DNA from: Cellulomonas wangleii
GTDB lineage: Bacteria; Actinomycetota; Actinomycetes; Actinomycetales; Cellulomonadaceae
Assembly: GCF_018388445.1 (NCBI RefSeq)
Contig: NZ_CP074405.1
Span: 2,356,001 to 2,420,000, forward strand
Length of the DNA: 64,000 nucleotides
Direction: 5' to 3'
In this document: positions 40,734 through 49,414 of the stretch, piece by piece
Layout of the letters: each line of letters opens with the position of its first letter
Position numbering within the stretch: position 1 is the first letter of the stretch
Notes under the pieces: generated by a model
Told to the model about the DNA's origin: nothing
What the model saw: only the letters and a program-made list of their open reading frames with translations
The model's database searches: none
Program-made: the position numbers and the translations under genes

Positions 40734-41528
40734 GTGCTGCGCTCCGTGGCCGCCCACCTCTCGCTCGACGTCCACGCGCCGCTCGAGCTGCTCCTGGCCG
40801 TGGCCGTGGCCGAGGGCCCGCACGACCGCACCGAGTCGCTGATGGCACGGTCGGACGACGACCCGCTCGAGGTGCAGGAGATCAAGACCGCGCACGGCGG
40901 CCGGGTGCACCGCGTCCTGGCGCCCGCCGGCCGCGTGGTCGTGGACTACCAGGCCACCGTCACGGGGCAGGCGTCGACGCCGCCGGTCGAGGACGTCGAC
41001 CTGGTCGAGTACCGCAGGCCCAGCCGCTACGCCGACTCCGACCGGCTGCTGGCGTTCGCGCGCGACCAGTTCCGCGGGCTGGCCGGCACCGACCTGCTGG
41101 ACGCCGTCGTGACGTGGGTGAGCCGGCACGTCACGTACCTGTCGGGCTCCAGCCTGCCGACCGACGGCGCGACGGACACCCTCCTCAAGCGCCGCGGCGT
41201 CTGCCGCGACTTCGCGCACCTCGTCGTCGCGCTGCTGCGCGCGTGCGACGTGCCCACGCGGCTCGCGTCGGTGTACGCGCCCGGCCTCAAGCCGATGGAC
41301 TTCCACGCGGTCGCCGAGGCGTACGTCGACGGCGCGTGGTACGTCGTGGACGCGACAGGGCTGGCGCCGCGGGAGTCCCTGCTGCGCATCGCGACCGGCC
41401 GCGACGCCACCGACACGGCGTTCCTGTCGTACTACGGCGGCAGCCTGCGCCTGCGCGCCCTGACGGTCACCGCGGTCACGGACACGCGCGTCGTCGACGA
41501 CGGCACGGGGCTCGTCGCGCTGCGCTGA
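40734..41528 (+). CDS. Transglutaminase-like cysteine protease family protein
   Basis: 264 residues. An N-terminal beta domain (about 5-95, including RSVAAHLSLDVHAPLELLLA) precedes the papain-like transglutaminase core: RGVCRDFAHLVVALLRA with catalytic Cys, MDFHAVAEAYVDGAW with His, and YVVDATG with Asp. This is the short bacterial two-domain form; the activity (protein crosslinking or proteolysis) is not known for most members. The GTG at 40734 is likely; GGGAAGGA lies about 9 bases upstream. No signal peptide, so cytoplasmic. Convergent with dnaG. Confidence 0.85.
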   Translation: MLRSVAAHLSLDVHAPLELLLAVAVAEGPHDRTESLMARSDDDPLEVQEIKTAHGGRVHRVLAPAGRVVVDYQATVTGQASTPPVEDVDLVEYRRPSRYADSDRLLAFARDQFRGLAGTDLLDAVVTWVSRHVTYLSGSSLPTDGATDTLLKRRGVCRDFAHLVVALLRACDVPTRLASVYAPGLKPMDFHAVAEAYVDGAWYVVDATGLAPRESLLRIATGRDATDTAFLSYYGGSLRLRALTVTAVTDTRVVDDGTGLVALR

Positions 41529-41569
41529 GCACCGGGCAGCACCACCGCACGGGCGCCAGGACCGCGCGG

Positions 41570-43519
41570 TCAGGCGCTGCGCAACGACCGGCGCTGTGCC
41601 TCGAGCTCCATGAGCTCACCCAGCAGGGCGCGCTGCTCGGCGGGGTCGGCGTCGGCGCCCAGGCGCTGCAACCTGCCCCGGACGTCCGCGATGCGGCGCG
41701 TGATCCCGATGTCCACCAGGCGCAGCACCACGCCGCGCACGTACGCCGGCAGGGCGTCGGGTCGGTCCTCGGGCAGGGGCGCGACCGACAGCTCGGTCAG
41801 CAGCGCGTGCACGGGCTCGGCGGCCTCGTCGATCACGGCCCCGACCCACGCCGTCCCGCCGCCCGCGGCCACGACCCCCTGCGCGGCCGCGACGCCCCCA
41901 GCCGCGCGCACGGCCTCGTGCACCGCCCGGTAGGCCGGTGCGGTGCAGGCGTCCGGTGCGAGCTGGTCGAACTCCGGCGGGACCAGCGTCGGGTGCTGCA
42001 GGACCACCTCGAGCGCCGTCCGCTCCACCTGGGCGACGGGGTCCCTCCGGTCCGGTGCCGCCATGCGCGCCACGGGCACGGGTGTCGGTCCCGCCTCCCC
42101 GGACCGGCGTCCCGCGTCGCGCTCCGTCGGTCGCGCGCCCGGCCGCGGCCCGCGGCGGGCGGCGTCGGCGACGGCACGGCGCACCCCCGTGACGTCGTCC
42201 ATGCCCAACCAGCCCGCCAGCAGGCGCTCGTACTCCGGGCGCAGGGCGGAGTCGCGGATCCCCGCCACGACCGGAGCCGTGGCACGCAGGGCCGCCACGC
42301 GCCCCTCGGCGGTCCGCAGGTCGTGCGCGGCGAGCGTCGAGCGGATGACGAACTCGAACAGCGGCTGCCGGGAGGACACGAGCGCACGCACGGCGTCCGG
42401 CCCACGGGCCTGGCGCAGGTCGCACGGGTCCATGCCGGACGGCTCGACGGCGACGAACGTCTGGGCGGTGAGCGCCTGGTCCTCGCCGAACGCGCGCAGG
42501 GCGGCCTTCTGGCCGGCGGCGTCGCCGTCGAACGTGAAGACGATCTCGCCGCCCACGGACGAGCCGCCCGCGAGCTGCACGCCGGCGGCACCGCCGGAGT
42601 CACCGACGAGGCGCCGCACGATCCGGGCGTGGTCCGGCCCGAACGCCGTGCCGCACGTGGCGACCGCGGTGCGCACCCCGGACAGGTGCATGGCCATCAC
42701 GTCGGTGTAGCCCTCGACCACGACCACCTGCTTCTCGCGGGCGATCTCCCGCTTCGCCAGGTCGATGCCGTAGAGCACGTGGGACTTGCGGTACAGCGGC
42801 GTCTCGGGGGTGTTGAGGTACTTCGGGCCGTTGTCCTCGTCGAAGAGGCGCCGGGCGCCGAACCCGACCGTCTCCCCCGTGACCTCGCGGATGGGCCACA
42901 CCAGGCGGCCGCGGAACCGGTCGTAGATGCCCCGCTGGCCCTGGCTGACGAGCCCGGAGGCCGTCAGCTCGGCCTCGGTGAACCCCCGCCCGCGCAGGTG
43001 CCGCAGCAGCGCGTCCCAGCCCTGCGGGGCGAACCCGACACCGAAGTCGTCGGCGGCGGAGCGGTCGAAGCCCCGCTCGGCGAGGAAGGCCCGGGCGGCG
43101 GCTGCCTGCGGCTGCACGAGCTGCTCGCGGTAGAACTCCTCGGCGATGCGGTGCGCGTCGAGCAGACGCCGACGCCGTCCGGGCTCCTCGCCGGGGCGCG
43201 ACGGGCCTCCGCCCTCCTCGTACCGCAGCTGCATGCCCGCCCGTGAGGCCAGGTACTCCACGGCGTCCGTGAACCCCAGGCCGTCGACCTTCTGGACGAA
43301 CGCGATGACGTCGCCGCCCTCACCGCACCCGAAGCAGTGGTACCGGCCCACCTGGGGGCGCACGTGGAACGACGGCGACCGCTCGTCGTGGAAGGGGCAC
43401 AGGCCCTTCAGGGAGCCGACACCCGCGGGCCGCAGCGCCACGTGCGCGCCGACGACCTCCTCGATGTGCACACGCTCACGGACGGCCTCCACGTCCTCCC
43501 GCAGAATCCGTCCGGCCAC
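41570..43519 (-). CDS. dnaG: DNA primase
   Basis: Makes RNA primers at the replication fork. 649 residues. Zinc-binding domain: Cys41, His44, Cys62, Cys65 (LCPFHDERSPSF, YHCFGCGEGG). The catalytic TOPRIM region has VVEGYTDVMAMHL (Glu) and FTFDGDAAGQKAA (DxD). The C-terminal third is the helicase-binding part with a long Arg/Pro/Ala-rich linker (about 505-535). GTG at 43519 begins VAGRILREDVEAVRERV, where the family starts, and TAGACT ends 7 bases before it, so it is leaderless. A longer in-frame start at 43591 is less likely. The dgt gene stands upstream on the same strand, separated by the oppositely read YciI gene. Confidence 0.96.
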   Translation of the reverse strand: MAGRILREDVEAVRERVHIEEVVGAHVALRPAGVGSLKGLCPFHDERSPSFHVRPQVGRYHCFGCGEGGDVIAFVQKVDGLGFTDAVEYLASRAGMQLRYEEGGGPSRPGEEPGRRRRLLDAHRIAEEFYREQLVQPQAAAARAFLAERGFDRSAADDFGVGFAPQGWDALLRHLRGRGFTEAELTASGLVSQGQRGIYDRFRGRLVWPIREVTGETVGFGARRLFDEDNGPKYLNTPETPLYRKSHVLYGIDLAKREIAREKQVVVVEGYTDVMAMHLSGVRTAVATCGTAFGPDHARIVRRLVGDSGGAAGVQLAGGSSVGGEIVFTFDGDAAGQKAALRAFGEDQALTAQTFVAVEPSGMDPCDLRQARGPDAVRALVSSRQPLFEFVIRSTLAAHDLRTAEGRVAALRATAPVVAGIRDSALRPEYERLLAGWLGMDDVTGVRRAVADAARRGPRPGARPTERDAGRRSGEAGPTPVPVARMAAPDRRDPVAQVERTALEVVLQHPTLVPPEFDQLAPDACTAPAYRAVHEAVRAAGGVAAAQGVVAAGGGTAWVGAVIDEAAEPVHALLTELSVAPLPEDRPDALPAYVRGVVLRLVDIGITRRIADVRGRLQRLGADADPAEQRALLGELMELEAQRRSLRSA

Positions 43520-43526
43520 GTGCGTG

Positions 43527-43532
43527 AGTCTA
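43527..43532 (-). promoter_or_regulatory. -10 box of dnaG, leaderless GTG start
   Basis: TAGACT on the minus strand ends 7 bases before the GTG at 43519. Confidence 0.55.
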
Positions 43533-43663
43533 GGCGTCCGCGGGACCTGCCCGGACGCGTCCAGGACGCCCCTCGCCGTGGGCGTCCGCATGGTGTCGAA
43601 TGTCCTGCGCGCCGCGCGTCATGGCGGTGACGGGCGATCCGCGCCCGGCACGAGGAGGCCGAC

Positions 43664-44005
43664 ATGGAGTACCTGCTCTTCATCTGCACCGACCCCGAGG
43701 GTGAGCAGCCCGCACCCGACGACCTGACGATCGAGCAGTGGGGCGCCGACGTGGACGCCCGCGGCATCTGGCGGCACGGCGACCGGCTGCGTCCCGTCGA
43801 GGCGGCCACGACGGTCCGCCGCCGGGGCGACCGGGTCGTCCTGACCGACGGACCGTTCGCCGAGACCCGTGAGCAGATCGCGGGGTACGACGTCATCGAG
43901 GCCGCGGACCTGGACGAGGCCCTGGCGGTCGCCGCGGCGCACCCCATGGCCCGCGCCGGGCGGATCGAGGTCCGGCCCGTCTGGCCGCTGGACGCCGGCG
44001 ACTGA
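43664..44005 (+). CDS. YciI-like protein
   Basis: A 113-residue protein of the YCII/DGPF fold: MEYLLFICTDPEGEQPAPDD at the N-terminus, VVLTDGPFAETREQIAGYDV (the DGPF signature) and ALAVAAAHPMARAGRIEVRP at the end. In this family a His-Asp pair is proposed to be catalytic; DGPF members often accompany sigma factors, but none is here. The reaction is unknown. GGAGG ends 5 bases before the ATG. It is embedded between dnaG and dgt, both on the other strand. Confidence 0.88.
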   Translation: MEYLLFICTDPEGEQPAPDDLTIEQWGADVDARGIWRHGDRLRPVEAATTVRRRGDRVVLTDGPFAETREQIAGYDVIEAADLDEALAVAAAHPMARAGRIEVRPVWPLDAGD

Positions 44006-44012
44006 CGGCGGC

Positions 44013-45302
44013 TCAGTGCCGCGGCGGGTGCACCAGCCGGGCGTGCAGCCCGACCGCCGACACGTCCGTCAGGGAGGCGACCTGGTCGACGACGACGCGC
44101 AGGCGACCGGCGTCGTCGTCGGCCGCGCGCCAGTCCGCGGCGAACGGCGGCTCCAGGGCGTCCGGCCCGCGGTCGGTGAGCACGTGCACGAGGTCGGTGA
44201 GGATCTCGCGCTGGCGCTGGTACAGCGGCTCGAGCTCCCGGGGCGCCATGACGTACGCGACGGCCAGGCCCTTGAGCACGAGGATCTCCGCGAGCGTGTC
44301 GTGCGGCACGACGAGCTCGGCGGCGTAACGGGTGAGCGGACCGTCGCCGTAGCGGGCCCGCGTCGCCTGCTGGGCCGCCTTGGCGAACCGGCCGATGAGC
44401 TGGCTCGTCGCGTCCTTGAGCACGGCCAGCGCACGCCGCGACCCGTCGAACCCCGCCTCCCACAGCCGCGCGGCGACGAGGCGGTCCATGGCGGCCTCGA
44501 GCTCCGCGCCGGTGACCTGCGCCCCGTACCAGGTGTCCACGGCCTCCACGACGCGCGCCCGCTCGTCGGGGCGCGTCAGCACGCCCAGGTCGAGCCGGCC
44601 GCCGACGACCGCGTCCTCGACGTCGTGCACGGAGTACGAGATGTCGTCGGCCAGGTCCATGACCTGGGCCTCGAGGCACTTGCGGCCCGCGGGCGCGTCG
44701 GCGCGCAGCCACTCGAACGCGGGCAGGTCGTCCTCGTAGACCCCGAACTTGTGGGTCGGGCGACCGCTGGCGGGGCTGATCGGCCCCTGACCGTAGCGCC
44801 ACGGGTACTTGACCGACGCGTCGAGGCTGGCGCGCGTGAGGTTCAGCCCGACGGACCGGCCGTCGGGCGCGACCACCTTGGGGTCCAGCCGCGTGAGCAG
44901 CCGCAGCGTCTGGGCGTTGCCCTCGAAGCCGCCGATGCCGCGCGCCAGCTCGGCCAGCGCCCGCTCGCCGTTGTGCCCGAAGGGCGGGTGACCCAGGTCG
45001 TGCGCGAGGCACGCGCTGTCGACGACGTCGGGGTCGCACCCCAGCGCCTTGCCGATCTCGCGCCCGACCTGCGCCACCTCGAGCGTGTGCGTCAGGCGCG
45101 TGCGCACGAAGTCGTCCGAGGACGGGCCCAGCACCTGGGTCTTGGCGCCGAGCCGCCGCAGCGCCGAGGAGTGCACGAGCCGGGCCCGGTCGCGCTCGAA
45201 CGGCGTGCGCTCGCGCGACTTGACCCCCTCGTGCACCCACCGCTCCCGGTCGGCGTCGGCGTACCCGTCGACGTCGGGGGCGAGGTGGTCGAGTGCTGTC
45301 AC
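44013..45302 (-). CDS. dgt: Deoxyguanosinetriphosphate triphosphohydrolase-like protein
   Basis: HD-domain enzyme that cleaves dGTP (or dNTPs) to deoxynucleoside and triphosphate. 429 residues. RTRLTHTLEVAQVGREIGK and LAHDLGHPPFGHNGERAL hold the HD metal ligands; NAQTLRLLTRLD and MDLADDISYSVHDVEDAV follow as in the family. GTG at 45302 starts VTALDHLAPDVDGYADADRE; TACGCT ends 6 bases before it, indicating a leaderless start, and the conserved region begins soon after. The order dgt-dnaG is common in actinomycetes. Confidence 0.93.
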   Translation of the reverse strand: MTALDHLAPDVDGYADADRERWVHEGVKSRERTPFERDRARLVHSSALRRLGAKTQVLGPSSDDFVRTRLTHTLEVAQVGREIGKALGCDPDVVDSACLAHDLGHPPFGHNGERALAELARGIGGFEGNAQTLRLLTRLDPKVVAPDGRSVGLNLTRASLDASVKYPWRYGQGPISPASGRPTHKFGVYEDDLPAFEWLRADAPAGRKCLEAQVMDLADDISYSVHDVEDAVVGGRLDLGVLTRPDERARVVEAVDTWYGAQVTGAELEAAMDRLVAARLWEAGFDGSRRALAVLKDATSQLIGRFAKAAQQATRARYGDGPLTRYAAELVVPHDTLAEILVLKGLAVAYVMAPRELEPLYQRQREILTDLVHVLTDRGPDALEPPFAADWRAADDDAGRLRVVVDQVASLTDVSAVGLHARLVHPPRH

Positions 45303-45308
45303 GTGCCC

Positions 45309-45314
45309 AGCGTA
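45309..45314 (-). promoter_or_regulatory. -10 box of dgt, leaderless GTG start
   Basis: TACGCT on the minus strand ends 6 bases before the GTG at 45302. Confidence 0.5.
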
Positions 45315-45334
45315 GATGTCCGGGGCCCGCGTGC

Positions 45335-46243
45335 TCAGCCCTTGACGGCGCCCGCCGTCAGCCCGCCCACGATGTACTTCTGCAGGAAGAGGAACAGGAC
45401 GAGCACGGGCAGCGCCGAGATGACGGCACCGGCGGCGAACAGACCCCAGTTGGCCTCGAGCAGCGCGGACACCCAGCCGTACAGCCCCACGGCGACCGTC
45501 CAGTTCGCCTCCGACTGCAGCACGAGCCGGGCGATGATGAACTCGCCGAAGGTGCTGATGAAGGACAGCAGCGCGACGACGGCCAGGATCGGCGTGACCA
45601 GCCGCAGGATGATCGTCCAGTACGTCTGGGCGTGCGTCGCGCCGTCGATCTTCGCCGCCTCGTCGAGCTCGCGCGGGACGGTGTTGAAGAACCCGTACAT
45701 GAGGAAGGTGTTCACGCCGAGCGCGCCACCCAGGTACACCGCGATCAGGGCGAGCTTGCTGTTGAGGCCGAGCACCGGCACGACGTTGCCCAGCGCGATC
45801 AGCAGCAGGAAGATCGCGACGAACGCGAGCATCTGCGGGAACATCTGGACGATCAGCAGGGCCGTCAGGCCGGCACGCCGCCCGGTGAACCGGAAGCGCG
45901 AGAACGCGTAGGCGGCCGCCGCTCCCATGAGCACCGTGCCGACCCCGGTCGCGATCGCGATCTGCAACGAGTTGGCGAGCCAGGTCCAGAACAGCGTCCC
46001 GCCGAGCGCCTCGTAGTTCGCGGTGCTGACGGACGAGAACAGCTCGTTGGAGCCGGTCAGCGTCCCGCCCTCGGAGAGCGACGCCGAGATCACGTAGACG
46101 ATCGGGAACATCGCGTAGAGGACGAAGAGCACGCCGACGACGTGCCGCCACCCCAGCTCACGGAGCCAGCGGGCGGGACGCATGCGCGGCTGCGCCGCGC
46201 TCGAGGGGGTGCGGGTCGGGAGCGTGACGTCGGTGGTGGCCAT
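45335..46243 (-). CDS. malG: Maltose/maltodextrin ABC transporter permease, MalG type
   Basis: Inner membrane permease, 302 residues, with six membrane segments. The EAA loop that docks the ATPase is ELDEAAKIDGATHAQTYW, and the C-terminus ends GGLTAGAVKG as in MalG, where it reaches the binding protein. It begins 1 base after the malF stop, so the three genes are one operon in the order malE-malF-malG. No ATPase gene follows; actinomycetes often use the shared MsiK ATPase encoded elsewhere. Substrate (maltose or maltodextrin) is inferred from the nearby regulator and GH13 enzyme. Confidence 0.93.
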   Translation of the reverse strand: MATTDVTLPTRTPSSAAQPRMRPARWLRELGWRHVVGVLFVLYAMFPIVYVISASLSEGGTLTGSNELFSSVSTANYEALGGTLFWTWLANSLQIAIATGVGTVLMGAAAAYAFSRFRFTGRRAGLTALLIVQMFPQMLAFVAIFLLLIALGNVVPVLGLNSKLALIAVYLGGALGVNTFLMYGFFNTVPRELDEAAKIDGATHAQTYWTIILRLVTPILAVVALLSFISTFGEFIIARLVLQSEANWTVAVGLYGWVSALLEANWGLFAAGAVISALPVLVLFLFLQKYIVGGLTAGAVKG

Positions 46244-46244
46244 G

Positions 46245-47891
46245 TCAGTTGATCTCCTCGAACTGCTTCGTCCGCTTGAACGTGATCGCGGAGATGGTCG
46301 CGACGATCACGAAGATCACGATGGACAGCGCTGACGCCAACCCGTAGTTCTTCGCCGCCGTCCCGTCCAGCCCGGACACGGAGTACACCATCGAGATGAG
46401 GATGTCGGTGTGGCCGAGCGGCACCGACGCGTCGGGGAACCGCGGTCCACCCTTGGTCAGCATGTAGATCAGGGTGAAGTTGTTGAAGTTGAACGCGAAC
46501 GACGAGATGAGCAGCGGTGCCGTCGAGACCAGCAGCAGCGGCAGCGTGACGGAGCGCCACGTGCGCATCGCGCTGGCCCCGTCGACCTTCGCGGCCTCGA
46601 GCACGTCGGCCGGCAGCGACTGCAGCGCCCCCGTGCAGATGAGGAACATGTACGGGAAGCCGAGCCACAGGTTGACACCCAGGACCGAGAGCTTGGCCAG
46701 CCAGGGGTCCGTGAGCCACGGGATCGCCGCTCCCCCGAGCAGCACCTGGTTGATGAAGCCGTACGACCGGTTCAGCATGCCGGACCACAGCAGAGCGGCG
46801 AGGAAGGCCGGGATCGCGTACGGGAAGATCAGCAGCGTCCGGTAGATCTTGCGGCCGCGCAACCGCGTGTCGTTGAACGTGATGGCGAGGAAGAGCCCGA
46901 GCAGGAACGTCGAGACGACGGACAGGATCGCGAACGCGAAGGTCCACAGCAGGATCTTCACGAACGGTCCGGCGTAGCGCTCGTCCGCGAAGGCGGTCTT
47001 GAAGTTGTCCAGGCCGACCATGACGCGCCAGCCGACGTTGAGCTGCTGGCCGTCGTCGGAGCGGAACGTGCCGTCCGACGTGGCGCGGTACACCGTGCCC
47101 GTCGTGACGTCGGTCATCGTGTCGGCCTCGGGGTCCCACTCGAGGGACGGGATGGACACGAAGCCGGTGCGGGCGTCCTGCGTCCGGATCGAGCCGTCCT
47201 CCGGGTCGTCGGACAGCGGGACCCGCAGCTTGGTGACGTCACCCTGGCGCGCGAGGACCTCCTGCCGGCTGAGCACGGTGGCACCGGGGACCTCGGTCAC
47301 GCGGCCGTCGTCCACGGTCGCGGCGTCGTCCACCCGCAGCGGCTCCTCGGCCGTGCCGACCTGCGCCTCGCCGTCCTCGACGATGGCGAAGCCGAGCTGC
47401 CCGCCCCGCTCGATGACGGTGAGGGGGTAGGTCGCCGAGCCCTCGACGCGGCGCTCGTTCTGGATGAGCAGCGCCTCGACGGCCTGCTCCTTCGTCGAGT
47501 TGTGCCCGTCGCCGTAGTTGGTGAAGGCGACCCATCCCGTGTACCCGACCACGTAGACCTGGAACACGAGCAGGAACGCCAGGCCGGGCAGGACGTACTT
47601 CAGCGGCAGCGTGCGCCGCGAGAAGTACACCCAGTCGGCGACGAGGACCAGGACCACCATGGCCGCGAGGATCCCCATGTGACCCTCGCGCCAGGCGGCC
47701 AGGATCCCGTACACGCCCAGCGCGTTGACGACCGCCATGAGCGCGATCTTCACGAGCACGCCGACACGGAACGGTTCCCGCGGGCGACGCCCGTGGTCGG
47801 TCACCACGGGACCGGAGGTCCCGGGGGTCGGTCCGCCCGCGGCCCCGGAGGGGTCCGTGGTGTCACCGGCGAGGGTGGGGTGCGTGGCCAT
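46245..47891 (-). CDS. malF: Maltose/maltodextrin ABC transporter permease, MalF type
   Basis: 548 residues: a short hydrophilic head, two early membrane segments (about 25-60), a large outside domain of about 150-200 residues (roughly 110-290, including FTNYGDGHNSTKEQAVEALL and DDAATVDDGRVTEVPGATVL), then six segments. This large P2-type loop is typical of MalF and contacts the binding protein. EAA motif: VLEAAKVDGASAMRTW. PFAFNFNNFTLIY-like SFAFNFNNFTLIYMLTKGG is a MalF signature. Lies 119 bases after malE behind a strong stem. Confidence 0.94.
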   Translation of the reverse strand: MATHPTLAGDTTDPSGAAGGPTPGTSGPVVTDHGRRPREPFRVGVLVKIALMAVVNALGVYGILAAWREGHMGILAAMVVLVLVADWVYFSRRTLPLKYVLPGLAFLLVFQVYVVGYTGWVAFTNYGDGHNSTKEQAVEALLIQNERRVEGSATYPLTVIERGGQLGFAIVEDGEAQVGTAEEPLRVDDAATVDDGRVTEVPGATVLSRQEVLARQGDVTKLRVPLSDDPEDGSIRTQDARTGFVSIPSLEWDPEADTMTDVTTGTVYRATSDGTFRSDDGQQLNVGWRVMVGLDNFKTAFADERYAGPFVKILLWTFAFAILSVVSTFLLGLFLAITFNDTRLRGRKIYRTLLIFPYAIPAFLAALLWSGMLNRSYGFINQVLLGGAAIPWLTDPWLAKLSVLGVNLWLGFPYMFLICTGALQSLPADVLEAAKVDGASAMRTWRSVTLPLLLVSTAPLLISSFAFNFNNFTLIYMLTKGGPRFPDASVPLGHTDILISMVYSVSGLDGTAAKNYGLASALSIVIFVIVATISAITFKRTKQFEEIN

Positions 47892-47966
47892 CGCGCGCCT
47901 TCCGTGCAGTCGGTCGGCGCGTCGGTGCGCCGGGACGGTGGCCCGCGGACGGTCCGCGGACCGGGT

Positions 47967-48002
47967 CGGCCGTACCGCGGGACGGCTCCCGCGGTACGGC
48001 CG
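47967..48002 (-). terminator. Stem-loop between malE and malF
   Basis: A 16-bp perfect stem around CGGC, only 8 bases after the malE stop. Placed like the REP-type stems that keep binding-protein mRNA more abundant than permease mRNA. Confidence 0.7.
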
Positions 48003-48010
48003 GTGTCGGG

Positions 48011-49237
48011 TCAGGAGCCGATCGCTCCCTGGATGTCGGCGATCATCTTGTCCCAGGCGGCCACGGGCTCGGCCGCGCCGGAGATGATGTTCGCCTCGGT
48101 GACTCCCCAGAAGGCCCAGACCGAGCCCATCTCGGGGATCGACGGCATCGGCACGGCCTCGGCGCCGACGGCCGCGAAGCCGGCGGTGATCGGGTCCGCG
48201 GACGCCTGCTCGGCGGCCGACTTCAGGGCCGGCGGACGGTTGCCGGCCTCGTACAGCGCGAGCTGCGCCTCGTCCGTCGCCATGGAGTTGACGAGGAAGT
48301 CGTTCGCGAGCAGCGCGTTCTCGCTCTGCGCCGACACGTAGAAGCCCTGCACGCCCACGAACGGCTGGGCGAGCTCACCACCCGCGGACGGGATGGCGTC
48401 GATCGACAGCTCGAGGTCGCCGAACTGCTCGATCATCCACGGACCGCCGATGATGAACGGCGACTCACCGTTCTTGAACGCCTCGACGGCGATGTCGTAC
48501 GTGATGTCGGTGGACAGCACGCCCGCCTGGCCCTGCGTCTGCAGCCACGTCGCGAACGCCTGGCCCTGCGCGCCGCCCATGCCCAGCTCCGTGGAGTAGG
48601 AGCCGTCGTCGTTCTGCACGAAGACGGGGGCTCCGAAGGACGTCTGGAGCGGGTAGTACGTGTAGGGGTCGCCCTCGGTCCCGGTCTGGATGAGGAACGG
48701 GTACAGCGTGCCGGCGGCCTGGCCCGCGGCGATCGCCTCGTCCCACGTCGCCGGCGCCGTGGCGGCCAGCGCGGTGTTGCGGATCAGCGCGACGTTCTCG
48801 ATCGCGTACGGCAGGCCGTAGACCTGGCCGTCCTGCGTGAAGGCCTCGATCGCGACCTCCTCGAAGTCGGCGGTCTTGTCGCCCAGCTCGATGGGGGCCA
48901 CCACGCCGTTGGTGGTGAACTCGCCGAGCCAGTCGTGCGCGCCGACCGTGATGTCGGGGCCCTCACCGGTCGGGACCTGCGCCAGGAAGTCGGCGCGGAT
49001 GTCCTCGAAGTTCTTGAGCACCACCTCGACGTCGACGTCGTTCTCGGACTCGAACGCCTCGGCGGCCTGCTCGACCGCAGCCTGCCGGGTCTCGTCGACC
49101 CAGACCACGAGCGCGTCACCCGAACCGGCCGAGCCGGTGGTGGCGTCGCCCGAAGGCTCGTCGCTGGAACCGCTGCACGCCGTGAGCGTCAGCGCGAGGC
49201 CGAGCGTGAACGCAGCGGCCGGGATGCCTCGTCGCAT
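48011..49237 (-). CDS. malE: Maltose/maltodextrin-binding lipoprotein
   Basis: Extracellular substrate-binding protein, 408 residues. Lipoprotein signal: MRRGIPAAAF then TLGLALTLTACSGSS, lipidation at Cys21. Cluster-B binding protein fold with ADALVVWVDETRQAA-type GDALVVWVDETRQAAVEQ, EVVLKNFEDIRADFLAQV, GPDITVGAHDWLGEF, AYAIENVALIRN-like LPYAIENVALIRNTAL, and FIIGGPWMIEQFG. The start ATG at 49237 is preferred to 49288 because AGGAGA lies 8 bases before it and the signal peptide begins there. Promoter and operators are upstream. The Ser/Gly/Thr linker after the Cys is flexible. Confidence 0.94.
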   Translation of the reverse strand: MRRGIPAAAFTLGLALTLTACSGSSDEPSGDATTGSAGSGDALVVWVDETRQAAVEQAAEAFESENDVDVEVVLKNFEDIRADFLAQVPTGEGPDITVGAHDWLGEFTTNGVVAPIELGDKTADFEEVAIEAFTQDGQVYGLPYAIENVALIRNTALAATAPATWDEAIAAGQAAGTLYPFLIQTGTEGDPYTYYPLQTSFGAPVFVQNDDGSYSTELGMGGAQGQAFATWLQTQGQAGVLSTDITYDIAVEAFKNGESPFIIGGPWMIEQFGDLELSIDAIPSAGGELAQPFVGVQGFYVSAQSENALLANDFLVNSMATDEAQLALYEAGNRPPALKSAAEQASADPITAGFAAVGAEAVPMPSIPEMGSVWAFWGVTEANIISGAAEPVAAWDKMIADIQGAIGS

Positions 49238-49308
49238 CTTGTTGTCTCCTGATGTGTCGTTCGACCTGCCCGACGTCCGGCGCATCACCGTTGTCGGCCG
49301 TTGCTGAA

Positions 49309-49352
49309 ACGGTATGCGCGTTGCAGCCCTCCTTGCAAGTCGTTACGGTAAC
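49309..49352. promoter_or_regulatory. Overlapping divergent promoters of malE and lacI with LacI-type operators
   Basis: malE: TTGCAA (49338-49333), 18 bases, TACCGT (49314-49309). lacI: TTGCAG (49321-49326), 17 bases, TACGGT (49344-49349). Palindromes CTTGCAAG (49332-49339) and GTTACGGTAAC (49342-49352) lie on these boxes, and TTGCA-N8-TGCAA joins 49321-49338. CTTGCAAG-like repeats are known as MalR targets in Streptomyces. Confidence 0.65.
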
Positions 49353-49414
49353 TTTCAGGTTCCAGTTTCACGCAGGCCGCGGAGATCCACCGCGCGACGG
49401 GACGAGGAGGTCCG

